Of a DNA stretch of 64,000 nt, positions 48,901 through 60,586 are shown in pieces (position 1 is the stretch's first letter; each line of letters begins with the position of its first letter). The position numbers were made by a program, and so were the translations under genes. Source of the DNA: Spinacia oleracea (taxonomy: Eukaryota; Streptophyta; Magnoliopsida; Caryophyllales; Amaranthaceae); assembly GCF_020520425.1 (NCBI RefSeq), contig NC_079487.1:131090385-131154384 (forward strand), read 5' to 3'. The notes beneath the pieces were generated by a model. That model was not told where the DNA came from and ran no database searches. It was given only the letters and a program-made list of their open reading frames with translations.

Positions 48901-51900
48901 AATAGTATTTGTTTTGGATCTCTCAAGCAAACCATAATTTGGCTAACAGGGTTCAGTTCTAGGTTTTGAAATCGAGGCTACTGGAGGTTCGTATCTTTCT
49001 CAGTTAGTCAAAGTAGAAGATGCAGCAGATTTGAATGGACCATACAAAGATGAATATGGAGGCTTCCTGAAGCCCAATGTTTTCACTTTGAAGATCCCTA
49101 AGGTTTTTACTTTCTTTGCTTCTAGTGGTTTTAATGTGGCTGATAATATATCCTCTCCTTTTTAATTTTGTACTGAATAGTAAAAATGATTCTTCTCTAA
49201 GGGCTGGAATACTGGATGCCTGCTTAAGAGAAGTCGGTGAAAACTGTGTCTGCTAAAAAGCTTTAGCTTTGTTTCTGTGGCAGGGGTTAAAGTTCCTCAA
49301 CTTAAGTTATGAAAAGGAGGTGTAAAAGTAATGGAAAAGAAAGAATTGGACTGTATGCTAGTTGTCCTCTGAAAGATAGCAATTCTTTGATAGTTTTCTT
49401 GGATACAGCTATAATAAAAGGAGTATTGAGCTTGTTAATTGTAATGCTTTAAGACAATCACAATTCTCTATTAAAACATTTAAGTTTTCACAGTGCAAAC
49501 ATCAGGCAAGAACTTTGGTGAGAGGTCAACCAATATTGGCATTAACTGAGATAATGCTGTAAGCAGTTACAAAAGGAGTTGACATATATTGAAAGAGTCT
49601 CATTCAAAAGTACGCTTATATATCTGCAAAATCTCATTTATCTTGGCAATGCAAAGTACCACGAGTCAAGTTATTCTGAATACTAGAGGCATTTGTTAGG
49701 AGGAATTCTACATTCTATATAAAGGTGACTAGAAGAAAAACCTGTTCCACTTTTTAGGAAGGAAAACTGAAGTAAAAAGATCAGTTGATGTATACGTATT
49801 TATTATGTGTATATTACATTAATTTATCTTTTCACCAAAAAGAAAAATATAAATTTTAGTGTCTATTAGTAAATGACAGATTTTATTTGTTATGCAAGGT
49901 GGAAGGAGGATCTAAGATTTTGGTGAAAGCAAGGTGGTACCAGAGGTTATTATACGAGAATGGTTGGTTCGTGCTGAATTTGCCATTTAGTTTTCCATTG
50001 TATGTCACTCCAGGTGGGAAATTTACAAAAAAGCAGAAGATACTTTTGAATGTCAATTCTGGTACTAGTGCGGAAGTTCAGTGCAAAGCTGCCACTCACC
50101 CGTTGAAGGTATGCTTGTCTAGCCCAACATTTTCATTGTATTTCTTGACAATTTTTAATTTTTTGTATCTTTTATGGTTATTTGATTCCAGGTACTGAAG
50201 CGTCAGGTTGGCAAATTTGGTTTCTTGTATGAAGAAAAAGTCGATACCTGGTCACAGACAGACTTTGAATTTTCATATTCAGTAAGGCATTATACTCTCA
50301 CATTCTTGTATAAAATCCTGTTTCTAGTGTACAACCGTACAGATTTTACGGTGTTGTACATATCTTGAATGATAGGACACCCGAGTTTCATGCTTGTTCA
50401 AGCTGTGGATTTCTTTCACTCCAGGTCCTTTCCAGTGATATACATGGTGGATTTCTTTTGCATTCTCCTTCTTCAAATGATATTGATCAAAGGGAAATGT
50501 TTTCCTTTTATCTGTTCCCTGGAGAAGCCCAAAATAGAGAGGTCTGTTTTCACTGTTCATCGCACATGATCCCCTCGTTTTGTATTTTCTGGTCAATCTC
50601 ATTTTCGATTTTGTTAATCTCTTACAGACGTTACCATGTTGGTTGCCTTCCACCTTTACAATGTCTGATCTCACTAATATTTGAAGAACAAATGATTGTG
50701 TCATGTATTTATGCATTTTTTCTTACATCTATTAGGTCTTTAGGAAGAGAGTAGTATTCCTTGTTGATATAAGTGGTAGCATGAAAGGAGCTCCTATTGA
50801 AAATGTCAAGAAAGAAATCATGGCATTCCTGTCAAAGTTAAATGAAGACGATCTCTTCAACATCATAGCTTTTAATGGGAATAGTCACTCATTTTCTTCA
50901 TCAATGGAACTGGCAACCCATGGAGCATTACAACAAGTCAGTGAGTGGATCAATATTAAGTTAATTCCAGAGGGAGACACAAACATTCTGCTTCCTATGA
51001 AGCAGGTTCGTAGTTTTTCTCTTGACATTTTTTATTGACTAAAAGTAGCCTATTTATTTTCAGCATGGATTGTTATTTATATTCTTTGCATTCGCTGACA
51101 ATGTGTCCATACATATAAGTGATTGTAGAATGTAGATACATATTTTCTCCCTGTGAAGCAGCTTCATAATTTTCCGTGTTACAAATTTGATTGTCTACAA
51201 ACACTGTTTCTGCAGTATCCCAGCCTAGCTTGTATCACTATTTACAATACACTATGGTGATGATGTTCATACATCATACATGAATTAGAATGATCATTTA
51301 ATGTTGTCCATAACCAGCAAAACAATCTTTCTTATAGCAAAAAACCCAGTTATGTCTCTTAATCTGACCTGCTGAAAACTTGAAAAGTAACAGGCCTTTG
51401 GTTACAATGTTGTACTGTAGTTTCTGAATGAAGGTGGTGTTGTTTCTTTTATTATATTCCTGCTATGCCTGGTTGATTTACGACAAACCCGATGGTATTT
51501 TGTAAGTTTTTTATGCATATGTGTCCTAATGTATGGATGCGATTCTACTTATTTGTATTCTTACTGTCTCACCTGTTGGCTTATACAGGCTCTAAAAATG
51601 GTGTCACATGAAAGCAACTCAATGGCTCATATATTTCTTATTACTGATGGCGCTGTAGAAAATGAAAGAGATATTTGCAATGTTGTGCAAGATTCTTGTG
51701 GATCAAAAGGAAAATTACCTTTTCTTCGAATTTCTACCTTTGGAATAGGTAAGTGTTTACTTTTTGTAATATTGTTGAAAGCGGTGCAGTGTATAGGATA
51801 TTTTTTTTGTTTTCTCCTTTTCAGGTGTTGGGGGGGGGGGGGGGGGGGGGGGAATTGAGATGGAAATTACAGGGATTGTTTGGTATTAGCTCTAGGGGTT

Positions 51901-54900
51901 CAATGAAGAATTGTTTTGGTTTTTGTTCTGTAGTTTTGATAAAGTTTATTAGTAAAAAATAAATAAAAAACTATGCATGCATGATCTCCAGTTCCCGTAT
52001 CTGAAGTTTGAACATGAGCAACTTTGTTCTACTTCTATGTATTGGAGATCTGTTCTGATGATATGCAGTTTCACACCTATATGAACTATGAAGTGTAGGG
52101 ATGTCAATGGGGCGGGGCGGATGCGGATGTAGGTCCCTCCATCCCCATCCCCACCTAAAATTTTCATCCCCATCCCCGCCCCATCACCCATGGCGGGTAC
52201 AAAATTCATCCCCATCCCCGCCCCAACGGGTGTAAGCTAAAATCCATCCCCGCCCCGCCACCCAACTGGGTATCCATCCCCGTCTTATCCCCGCTTCATA
52301 CCCGCGCTAATACCCGCCTAATTTTTCTTATTTAGCAAACATTTGCCATATATACGGAGTAATTAAAGTTAACTATAGAAAAAAATACCTTATGACTAAA
52401 GTAAACTATATAATCGAAAAAAATACTCGTCATAACAAAAAAAATCCAAACAAAAAACATAAAAATCTCACCTAAATTTATATTATCACCTAAAGATGCG
52501 AATAAATCCAAATTCACCCCATCACCCATGGCGGGTATAAAGCGGGGCGAGTGGGGATGGGGCGGGGCGAGTGGGGATGGGGCGGAGCGGGCGGGGATGG
52601 GGCGGGTTCAACACAAAATCCACACCCGCCCCATCACCCATGGCGGGTACAAATTTTATACCCATCCCCGCCCCATCACCCGCCAAATCTACCTCCATCT
52701 CCGCCTACTTGGGGCGGACGCCGTCTCCCGCGAAACCCGCCCCACTGACATCCCTAATGAAGTGCTTGTTTCATGAGCCGAGATATCCCAACCCCTGAGT
52801 GTCCCTTGCCATGTTTAAAATTTGTGATCGGCTGTGGTTTCTTGTTCACTGTATATCCAATTAATAACCTATTTTCCAATTTTGTTACTTAGTTTCAATG
52901 TAGGTTTAGTCTCTCAGATGATAGCTTTAGCATTCTAAAATATATTTCAGGTTCATATTCATTTGGGGTGTTACTTTTCAGGATCATATTGTAATCACTA
53001 CTTCCTACGAATGTTGGCACAAATAGCTAAAGGCCATTATGACGCTGCTTATGATGCTGGTAAATTCTTGTAACTTTTATTCAGGCTTTGCTTCTTTGTT
53101 GTGTGAAGTTCTCTGTTATATTTTTTCATAAATTACAGTTCTACATGAATATACAATTGTGTATTTGTGTCTGTCCATTTTTACCTCTGAACCATATATT
53201 GATTTTGTAACTTTTCAGAATGTCCATGTTTGCTGGAGTGCGAAAAGCATGTGTCAATTGAAAAAAAAAACCACTAGAAATACAGTTTCTTTGTTCTTTT
53301 GTGACACTGATGAGTAAATAACTAACGGAAGAAAACCCAGATTGAGCAAATTGACAAATATCCATCACGGCATCACTACTTGCAATTTGAAATAAGTGCC
53401 ACATATGTATCATTCTGTTCTCTCTTCACCATGCAGCAATCTAGGACTTTGGTGAGTGAACAAAAAATTGTGTAATGGTAAAAATTCATGATGTAAGCGA
53501 GGGGAGAAAAAGAGAGGAAAGAGCATATGCATAATTTTATCAGTTCTACCAAAGTGAACAGGCTGTTTAGATATATCAAAACAGGGAATATATTCTTTTT
53601 GGTGCATTCCTGTGTTAGGTTCCTAAGAAGAGATGAGGCAATGTTTAGCCTTCTGCCTACCATTAGTATCTAAACCTTCTGCTAATTCATCAACAGCTCA
53701 ATGTTATTTTCCATCATTTCTTCTCCTTTTATTTTTTTAAGTAACTGCAAAAAATATATCCTCCACTGACAACACTTATGTTACTTGGACTCGGGTACTA
53801 GTGTCAGACACGGGTACGTGTCCAAGTGTCGGACTCGCCTAAATTGTGAAAAATTTCAAGGATTTAAGTCGAAAATGAAGTATCGGAGTGTCGAAGATCC
53901 GACACGGGTACTTGAGGTAAAATGAAGAGTCGGAGTAACATAGGACAACTCTGAGTAGGAAATCCTAGGAATGGTTTTTTCTTCTAGCACTCCAGGTTCT
54001 AAATTGAATTGAGTTTATATCGGCCATTTCCATTTTGAAGCTTTACCCTGTGTTATTGTGGAAAGTTTGCGAGTGAATATTATCATTACACTGGGAGCAT
54101 TAAAGCAATGAAAATTCATCTACTGTATAGCATTTCCCAGTAAAAACTGATGGAAAATATGTATAACTGAAATCCTTGTTGCGTTATGGCAGAATCTATT
54201 GCTGCTCGACTGCAGAGGCTTTTCACAATGTCTTCACAAGTAATTCTTTCAAATGTTGAAGTTGATGCCTTAAGCCATGATCAGTTACCCACGGTAAGAT
54301 ATATACTTTACGTTTATAGTTGCGACAGCTAAAATTTGGAATTTGGGATGCATAATATGCCTCATAGGAAACGGCAAAGATTTCAGCTGAAGTCGTTGTC
54401 AACACTGCGTTATAGGTCTTTCCATTTATTGTATAGTTATATTGTAGTGATTTTGTCTGGAATATTTATGTTGAAAATAATTCTGCTGCTTGACTGTCCT
54501 GAAATTAGTACACAAATGCAGTCTGCTGCACTTATGTGGGAGGGATTGACCATCATGTCTGTTACTGCGTAAGCTGGTCCTACTTATGTTGGTGATTCAG
54601 GATATGTAAATTTTTTAATTGTTGGTACTATCTGTGAAGCCCTATTTGCCAGTTTTGTACTCTCAAGGACCTTACATCAGAAGTGCCCTTCCCTGGCTTG
54701 CTACGTTATGTGCATTCATTACGTTCTGCTTTACGTTTAGCAGTTACAAAACTTTTAAAATAATTAAAATCCATCAATTGATGTTAATGTTAGAATCTTC
54801 TTTATGTATATTCTTGTTTATCATACTGAATTGCTCAATGATCCTTCTCCAAAGATGTTTTGTGTAGCTGGACATTGATGAGGATGCAGGAAATCTATAA

Positions 54901-56801
54901 TAAAACGTATCAGTATCATTGATAATAGAGATGATAGTCATGTTGATTTAAATTTGTCTTCATATTCATGTGTAAACCAATTATAGATACTGGTTGATGA
55001 ACGACGGTAATAGTTTATTAGACAGAATGGCTTGTTTCTTTTTTACAATTTCTTGTGCTTACTTTGTGCAGTTATATCCGTCTACGATTCAAGACCTTTC
55101 ACGTGGATCTCCAATAATTATATCAGGAAGATACGAAGGTAAGCTACCAGAGTCTCTTACGGTTCGTGGCACCTTGGCAGATATGAGTAACTTTGTGACA
55201 GACCTCAAAATAAGGAAGGAAAAAGATATACCTTTACACAAGGTAATTTCATTTTTACTTAATTCTCAAGCAAAAAGATCTTTGGTTTCATTTTCACATT
55301 CATGTTGCCTATCCCAGTCTGTCCCCTTCTGGTAGATAGCAATTTTCATGTCCTTGATTGTTTTCTCCCACTTTGTGCCTTGGTGAACCAAAGTTAGGGA
55401 CTAAGGAACCATATATTCATGATGTCATGCGACCTTTCAGTTTGTGACCCGGCAATACAAGGTATTTTTTTGGGTGTATCTCCTTCTAAATCTGTTTTTG
55501 TTGTTGTTCTCATGGTAGGTATTTGCAAAGGCACAGATTGATGCACTAACTGCAAAAGCATGGTTTACGGAAAGCAAGGAAGTGCAGAAGCAGGTTAGAA
55601 TATTTATCTATCTGATTATTTATTATTTATTGATATATCTATGGTTACCTTATCAATTTATCATAGCTAAATGTTAACTCATTTAGTTCTGGGTTTCTCT
55701 CTGAGCTTTCCTGTAGGTTGCAGAGATTAGTATGCAAACAGGAGTCCCATCTGAATACACTCGTATGATTCTTTTCCAGACAGATGAGTGGAATCAAGGA
55801 CTAGATGCTATCACAATACAAGGGGTATGTATTTGGAAGAGATTTTGTGTTTTTAAACTTCTCACATTTACAATGATTATTTGTGATAAATTATCACCTA
55901 ATTTATCAGGCACTTTGGATAAGCCACCTAAAGTATATTTTTTTCACAGTGCAATTACGGATCACTCTTGCAGATTTTTTTTCCCATGCTATACAGATTT
56001 TAGTCTATTTTCAATGGATTTATGACTTAATATGCCTTTCACACCCCTGTGCAATTCTATATAAATCATAATGCAAGTATTGCAAGGCATAATTTTGCTG
56101 GATTTGTCTCTGGTATGAGTCAAACACCTACCATTCTAAGTTGACCTCAATTAAACCCTTTTTGTTTTTGATACTGTCACAGATACACATTCATTCACAC
56201 ACTCATAAAAGCTGAAGCATATGACTTTAAAGTTTAAATTAACACATCACTTGATCAACTTCAACTTGATAAGTCTTCGTTTTACTGCTCTCTTTTGCTT
56301 TTCTTACCTTTTTACTGGGAGGATTGTCTCATGGTGTTTACAGCGAATCCTATTGGCCATTGGAAATGTAAAGCTCATTAATGCCAAACATGTTTTACTC
56401 CAATTTAAACCATGATCTGTATTTTCTCATACAACTCCTGGTTCCTTTTGACATCTAAACAGAAGGAAGCATATGACAAGAGTAGTCTGCAGAAGATGAT
56501 AAAAAGTCAGAAAATAATACTATTGCAGATTTTGGGCGTTGGCTTTGGGGATTTGGAAAAAACTGGTGAAAATTTGCCTCCAGGAGTGATAATAAAAGTA
56601 CCTGATGCAGCGGAGTTTATAGTTAACGCAGCTACTGGCTACTGTGGCAAGCTGCTTGATCGGTTCTGTTGCATGTGTTTTATACGGGCAATGTCTACGT
56701 TGAGTGATCGGTGTGTAATTACCTTCTCACAGATATGTGCTGCTCTCGCATGTTTTCAGTGCCTCGATTGTTGCTATGATCTCTGCGACAGTTGTTGCTA
56801 G
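45939..56801 (+). CDS. vWA-domain protein, inter-alpha-trypsin inhibitor heavy-chain-like, 13 exons, 755 aa
   Basis: The exons are 45939-46334, 48950-49102, 49899-50108, 50192-50281, 50425-50541, 50736-51005, 51589-51748, 52982-53059, 54193-54293, 55072-55242, 55519-55593, 55717-55824 and 56463-56801. They total 2268 nt in one frame with GT-AG junctions. Residues about 75-320 form the VIT-like N-terminal region (VEVDCYLDTAFVSMTGTW). The vWA domain spans about 328-500 with a complete MIDAS: DISGS at 333-337, Thr404 and Asp432 in ITDG. This implies divalent-metal-dependent ligand binding. The last 53 residues hold 13 Cys, including paired CC motifs. It resembles Arabidopsis At1g19110 (from memory); the physiological role is not established. 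The start context AAAAAATGGCGG is favourable. Two MITEs sit in introns 7 and 8. Confidence 0.94.
51830..51852. repeat. 23-base poly-G run in intron 7 of the vWA gene
   Basis: An uninterrupted G run follows a pyrimidine tract and TTTTCAGGTGTT, which looks like an unused splice acceptor (AG at 51823-51824). Such runs are prone to sequencing error, so the exact length is uncertain. Confidence 0.9.
52096..52756. mobile_element. GC-rich hAT-type MITE, copy 2 (intron 7 of the vWA gene)
   Basis: The terminal inverted repeats are TAGGGATGTCAATGGGGC and the inverse CACTGACATCCCTA. A perfect 8-bp target duplication, ATGAAGTG, lies at 52088-52095 and 52757-52764. The 661-bp body alternates CCATCCCCGCCCC-type blocks on one half with GGGGCGGGG blocks on the other, around an AT-rich centre. 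ORFs inside it are low-complexity artefacts. Confidence 0.92.
53776..53943. mobile_element. Short inverted-repeat element in intron 8 of the vWA gene
   Basis: The left end reads TTATGTTACTTGGACTCGGG and the right end GAGTCGGAGTAACATAG, its imperfect inverse. The element is 168 bp, flanked by GACAACAC (53768-53775) and GACAACTC (53944-53951), a 7/8 duplication. The inner text repeats GACACGGGTA. It is probably a small non-autonomous DNA transposon of an undetermined superfamily. Confidence 0.7.
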
Positions 56802-58347
56802 CTCTAGACCAAATTAAGCATAATGTATGTGTAACAAATATGTATGAGTACGTGTATGTTGTGACTTCGTTCGCGAATGACTATAAATTCAAGAGTGCCA
56901 GCCTTGGGATTCTGAGCTCAGCCAATTAAAGGGTGGACTATGAAGCTCCACAAGCTGATTTAGAATTGCTACTTTGGTGCATAGTTAATTCTAGTACCTT
57001 AGTTACAAAGAAAAGAAAGAAAAAGAGCTCAGCTATTGAAAGGAAAAAGAAAAGTAAATAGTACTCTGTTAAAATCCCAAAAAATATTCCTAGTTAAGTT
57101 TAATTACATTGATATGTTATGATCCGAGTGAAGTGTAAAAGATGGGTTAATGAGGTGCAAAGATGTGCATTTCTTGAAAGGGAATTGAACGACAAGAAAT
57201 TGGATGATTGTGAAGAGAACATTGTTTGTGATTCTGGTCAAAAGATGACCTTGTGCATTAATAATCTATATCATTCATACTTATTGTGATTGAGTTTGTA
57301 GCCTATTGTACTTGAGTAGTTCTAAATTTAGAAGTACTTCCTTTGTAAGTGAGAAGTAAATACATAGAGGGCTAGGGATTGAACTTGAAGTTGCAAGTCA
57401 CGGTTGGCAAGTATCTTGGTGGAGAATATAATCTCCTCCTCTCATTATCTTATCATTAAAAGTGCAAGTCGATGATAGAAGAATCGGGTTGGGAGATTAG
57501 ATTGTTGTTAAAGAGAGGATAATATGGTACTGGATTAACCCCAAAACTGATTATTCTTGAGGCGACTCTATAAGAGCATGAGCAACCTTGACATTACACC
57601 AATGTCAAGTACAACTTAACCCAAGTCAAATCCTTTAATGGTGACTGTTAATTGCTGTTAAGTTCTTAGTTCACTTGACATGGGTCACAAAGCTGTCCCC
57701 AGGTCAAGGCTTCAAGCAATGAAATTTTGGTGGAGTGGGTAATTTTTTTTAATATTCTATTTTGTTATTCACTGGCTTAAAGAACAAAACATTTAAATTG
57801 TTTCTATAACTTCTTCTGATAAACTTGTTGATCCAACTATACAAATAGCCTTATTTATTCATATACTGTAATTGATTTTTATTAATAGTTATTTTATATT
57901 TTTGTCAAAAAATATATTTTATACCAATAATAAATAAATAATTATGATGAATAATAGCAATAATAAAAAGAAGTTGATAAAAGTTACCAATCATAATATT
58001 ATTACGGTAGTTGTTAAAAATTATCAATTTTGAAGGAGAGAAAATTTGATGTGAGAAATGTAAAATGTAGGTAAGAAAAAGTGGTGACCTAAGGTCAAGA
58101 TTGTAGGTGAAGAGAAAGGGTTAAAATAAGAGATATATCAAGTTAATGGAAAATGAGATGGAAGAAGGAGAAGCATGATAGGTAAATTGTTTTACATTTG
58201 ACTGAGAGTCAAAGATGCACATGGCCTAAAGTACTTGTGCTATTTTATTGGAGAATTGACTGGTGTAAGCTTGGCTAGAATAGTTTCGGCTGTAGCGGCT
58301 TAAACTAAGCTTGCCTTTGTTAATTTTGCTATTTGTGCTTTGCTTTT
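56802..58347. other. 3' flank of the vWA gene and intergenic sequence
   Basis: The first few hundred bases probably include the vWA 3'UTR. No further gene is recognised. Confidence 0.5.
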
Positions 58348-58355
58348 GTTATTTG

Positions 58356-58793
58356 TAGGGGTGAAAGTTCGGTTTTCAGTTTGGATTAAGGCCAAAACCG
58401 AATTCAAACCGAACTAATTCGGTTATCATTTTTTGAAATCGAATCCAAACCAAATAACCTTTTAATCCAAACCAAACCAAACCGGATTTTTATTTTTCAA
58501 TCTAATACAAATCATAAAACCGAATTTTCATGGGCCTTTTATTTGGGCCTATATTATACATGTTTTTAGCCAATTTTTGGGCCCTTATTATACTTTTTAG
58601 CCAAGTTCGGTTTATTTGGTTTTAGTTCGGTTTATTCGGTTTCAGACTTTTCAGTTCAATCCAAACCATAAAACCAATTTGTTTTAAAAATCTCAGTCCA
58701 AACCGAACCGAATAGAAAAAAAACGAACCGAATTTCTTATTCGGTTTGATTCGATTCGATTTTCGATTTTTTGCTACCAAACTTTCACCCCTA
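58356..58793. mobile_element. hAT-like MITE (TAGGGGTGAAAGTTCGG ends)
   Basis: The ends TAGGGGTGAAAGTTCGGTTT and CCAAACTTTCACCCCTA are inverted repeats. The 8-bp duplication GTTATTTG is perfect at 58348-58355 and 58794-58801. The 438-bp interior is built of AACCGAACCGAAT words and their inverse. Confidence 0.93.
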
Positions 58794-58801
58794 GTTATTT
58801 G

Positions 58802-59189
58802 GTGTTTCTTTTCATGTGGGTTGCTGTTCTTTTCATCTTCTCAAGGGCTTTGCGCACTAAAATGAAAAAAAGACTAGTAACAACTAGAAGTTGTGAAACT
58901 ATTATTGTATGTACAATGCCAAAAAACTAGAAAAAGGATTGGGGAGCAATTGATCCATTTCCAGTTGCTTAGAAAGGGGAATTTCGAGCTTTTTATAGCC
59001 ATCAAATATGAGATAGAAGTAGGGTTTATATTATAGGAACACCTTTAATATTTTTTTTATATATAAAAACCAAGTGAACAACTTTTCACTCATTTTAACA
59101 AGATGATCACTTCTTTAAAAGTGTGAACTTAAATACTGCCCTAAAATCACTCCTTACCTTGCATAAGCATCAACTACATAAATGACTTG
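58802..59189. other. Intergenic, no gene
   Basis: AT-rich; nothing recognised. Confidence 0.5.
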
Positions 59190-59452
59190 CATTACTGCAT
59201 ATATCTAATTTGGTGTTTGTTAATTTTGAATCACTTATTTCCACTAGAAAACAAATTATAAATTGTAAGATGATGCAATTGAAAAATTATTTCTCATGAT
59301 AAATGACTTAGTGTGTTTGTGTAGTTGACGAACTTGATGAATGCTTTCACTTAATGCTATACATGTATCTTATCCAATTTTTTGCTCAAGAAAAATCTAA
59401 AATTTTAACTATTTAATGTAGCAATCGGGGCATCGCCCGAGCCACACACTAG
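59190..59452 (+). mobile_element. Helitron-like 3' fragment
   Basis: It is collinear with the right part of 44925-45566: TGTAAGATGATGCAATTG, GATAAATGACTTAG, then GGGCATCGCCC and CTAG|T. The left limit is uncertain, and the 5' end may be truncated. Confidence 0.65.
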
Positions 59453-59677
59453 TTTAAATATAAAAGACAAAATGAAGAAAGATTTTTATGGAGTGAGCTT
59501 AAGGTGTTGCTCTCTTTCTCCTTACATCGTGTGACCGACCATGCTTGTGTGATAAAATTTAAGAGGTTAAGACGATGAGAAGAGAAAAAATTCATAAAGA
59601 ATTAGAAGTAACTGAGAGTAATTTTTGTAGAGATGATGAACCTTATGTTTACCGCTTTAAATACTCCGTAGATCAAC

Positions 59678-60297
59678 TAGGGATGTCAATGGGGCGGGAC
59701 GGATGCGGATGTATGTCCCTCCATCCCCATCCCCACCTAAAATTTCCATCCCCATCCCCGCCCTATCACCCATGGCGGGTACAAAATTCATCCCCATCCC
59801 CGCCCCAACGGGTACAAACTAAAATCCATCCTCGCCCCACCACCCGCCTGGATATCCATCCCCGTCTCATCCCCGCCCCATATCCGCGTCAATGCCCACC
59901 TTGTTTTTCTTATTTCGCCAACATTATGGAAAAAAGTAACTTCCATAACAAAAAAATTCAAACACATAAAATTAGAAGTCTTGCCTTAATTCATAATATC
60001 AAATACTACAAACCAATCCAAACGCATAAAAAAATGTGTTCAACTTTTTATGTTCTTTAAATTTTTCAATTCACTAGGAATGATATTCGGGTAGGGTTGG
60101 CGAGTATCAAGCGGGGCAGGTGGGGATTGGGCGGGGCGGGCGGGAATGGGGCGGGTCCAACACAAAATCCACACCGCCCCATCACCCATGACAGGTATGA
60201 TTTTTCTACCCATCCCCGCTCCATCACCCGCCAAATCTCCCTCCATCCCCGCCTACTTGAGGCGGATCTCCTATAAAACCCGCCCCACTGCCATCAG
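59678..60297. mobile_element. GC-rich hAT-type MITE, copy 3 (upstream of the NDPK gene)
   Basis: The left end TAGGGATGTCAATGGGGC matches the other two copies. The right end is decayed (CCCCACTGCCATCAG instead of ACTGACATCCCTA). The flanks AGATCAAC (59670-59677) and AAATCAAG (60298-60305) agree at 6 of 8 bases. It ends about 290 bp before the kinase start codon and so may sit in its promoter. Confidence 0.85.
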
Positions 60298-60586
60298 AAA
60301 TCAAGGACATCCTGTGACATCATTTTGTACACCATTGTATTGTTTTTTTTGTGTATTTTGGACATAAACTAGCTTTGTTTAGTGGCTCAATGACTCAATC
60401 CAAACGACTGCATTTGGTTCCAAAAAGTGTGGCCACTTTGTTCCTCTCCTTTTTCCCGCTCTTCCATTCTCTCTCCTCTTTGTATATCAGCCATTTCAAA
60501 CACTATATACCTCCAATCTTTCCAAATTCCGCACAGTTGACCTAATTCTCCCAAATTTATCCCCAATTCTCCAATTAATTTCAACA
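60298..60586 (+). promoter_or_regulatory. Promoter and leader of the NDPK gene
   Basis: This short interval between the MITE and the ATG contains a CT-rich leader (CTCTCCTTTTTCCC, TCTCTCCTCTTTG) at about 60445-60482. No certain TATA box was identified. Confidence 0.4.

Noticed and set aside
50324..50754. ORFs of about 130 codons on both strands
   Set aside because: They overlap exon 5 and introns of the vWA gene; only the spliced frame gives a conserved protein.
59575..60060. 161-codon ORF upstream of the NDPK gene
   Set aside because: Most of it lies inside the third GC-rich MITE copy, so it is a repeat artefact.
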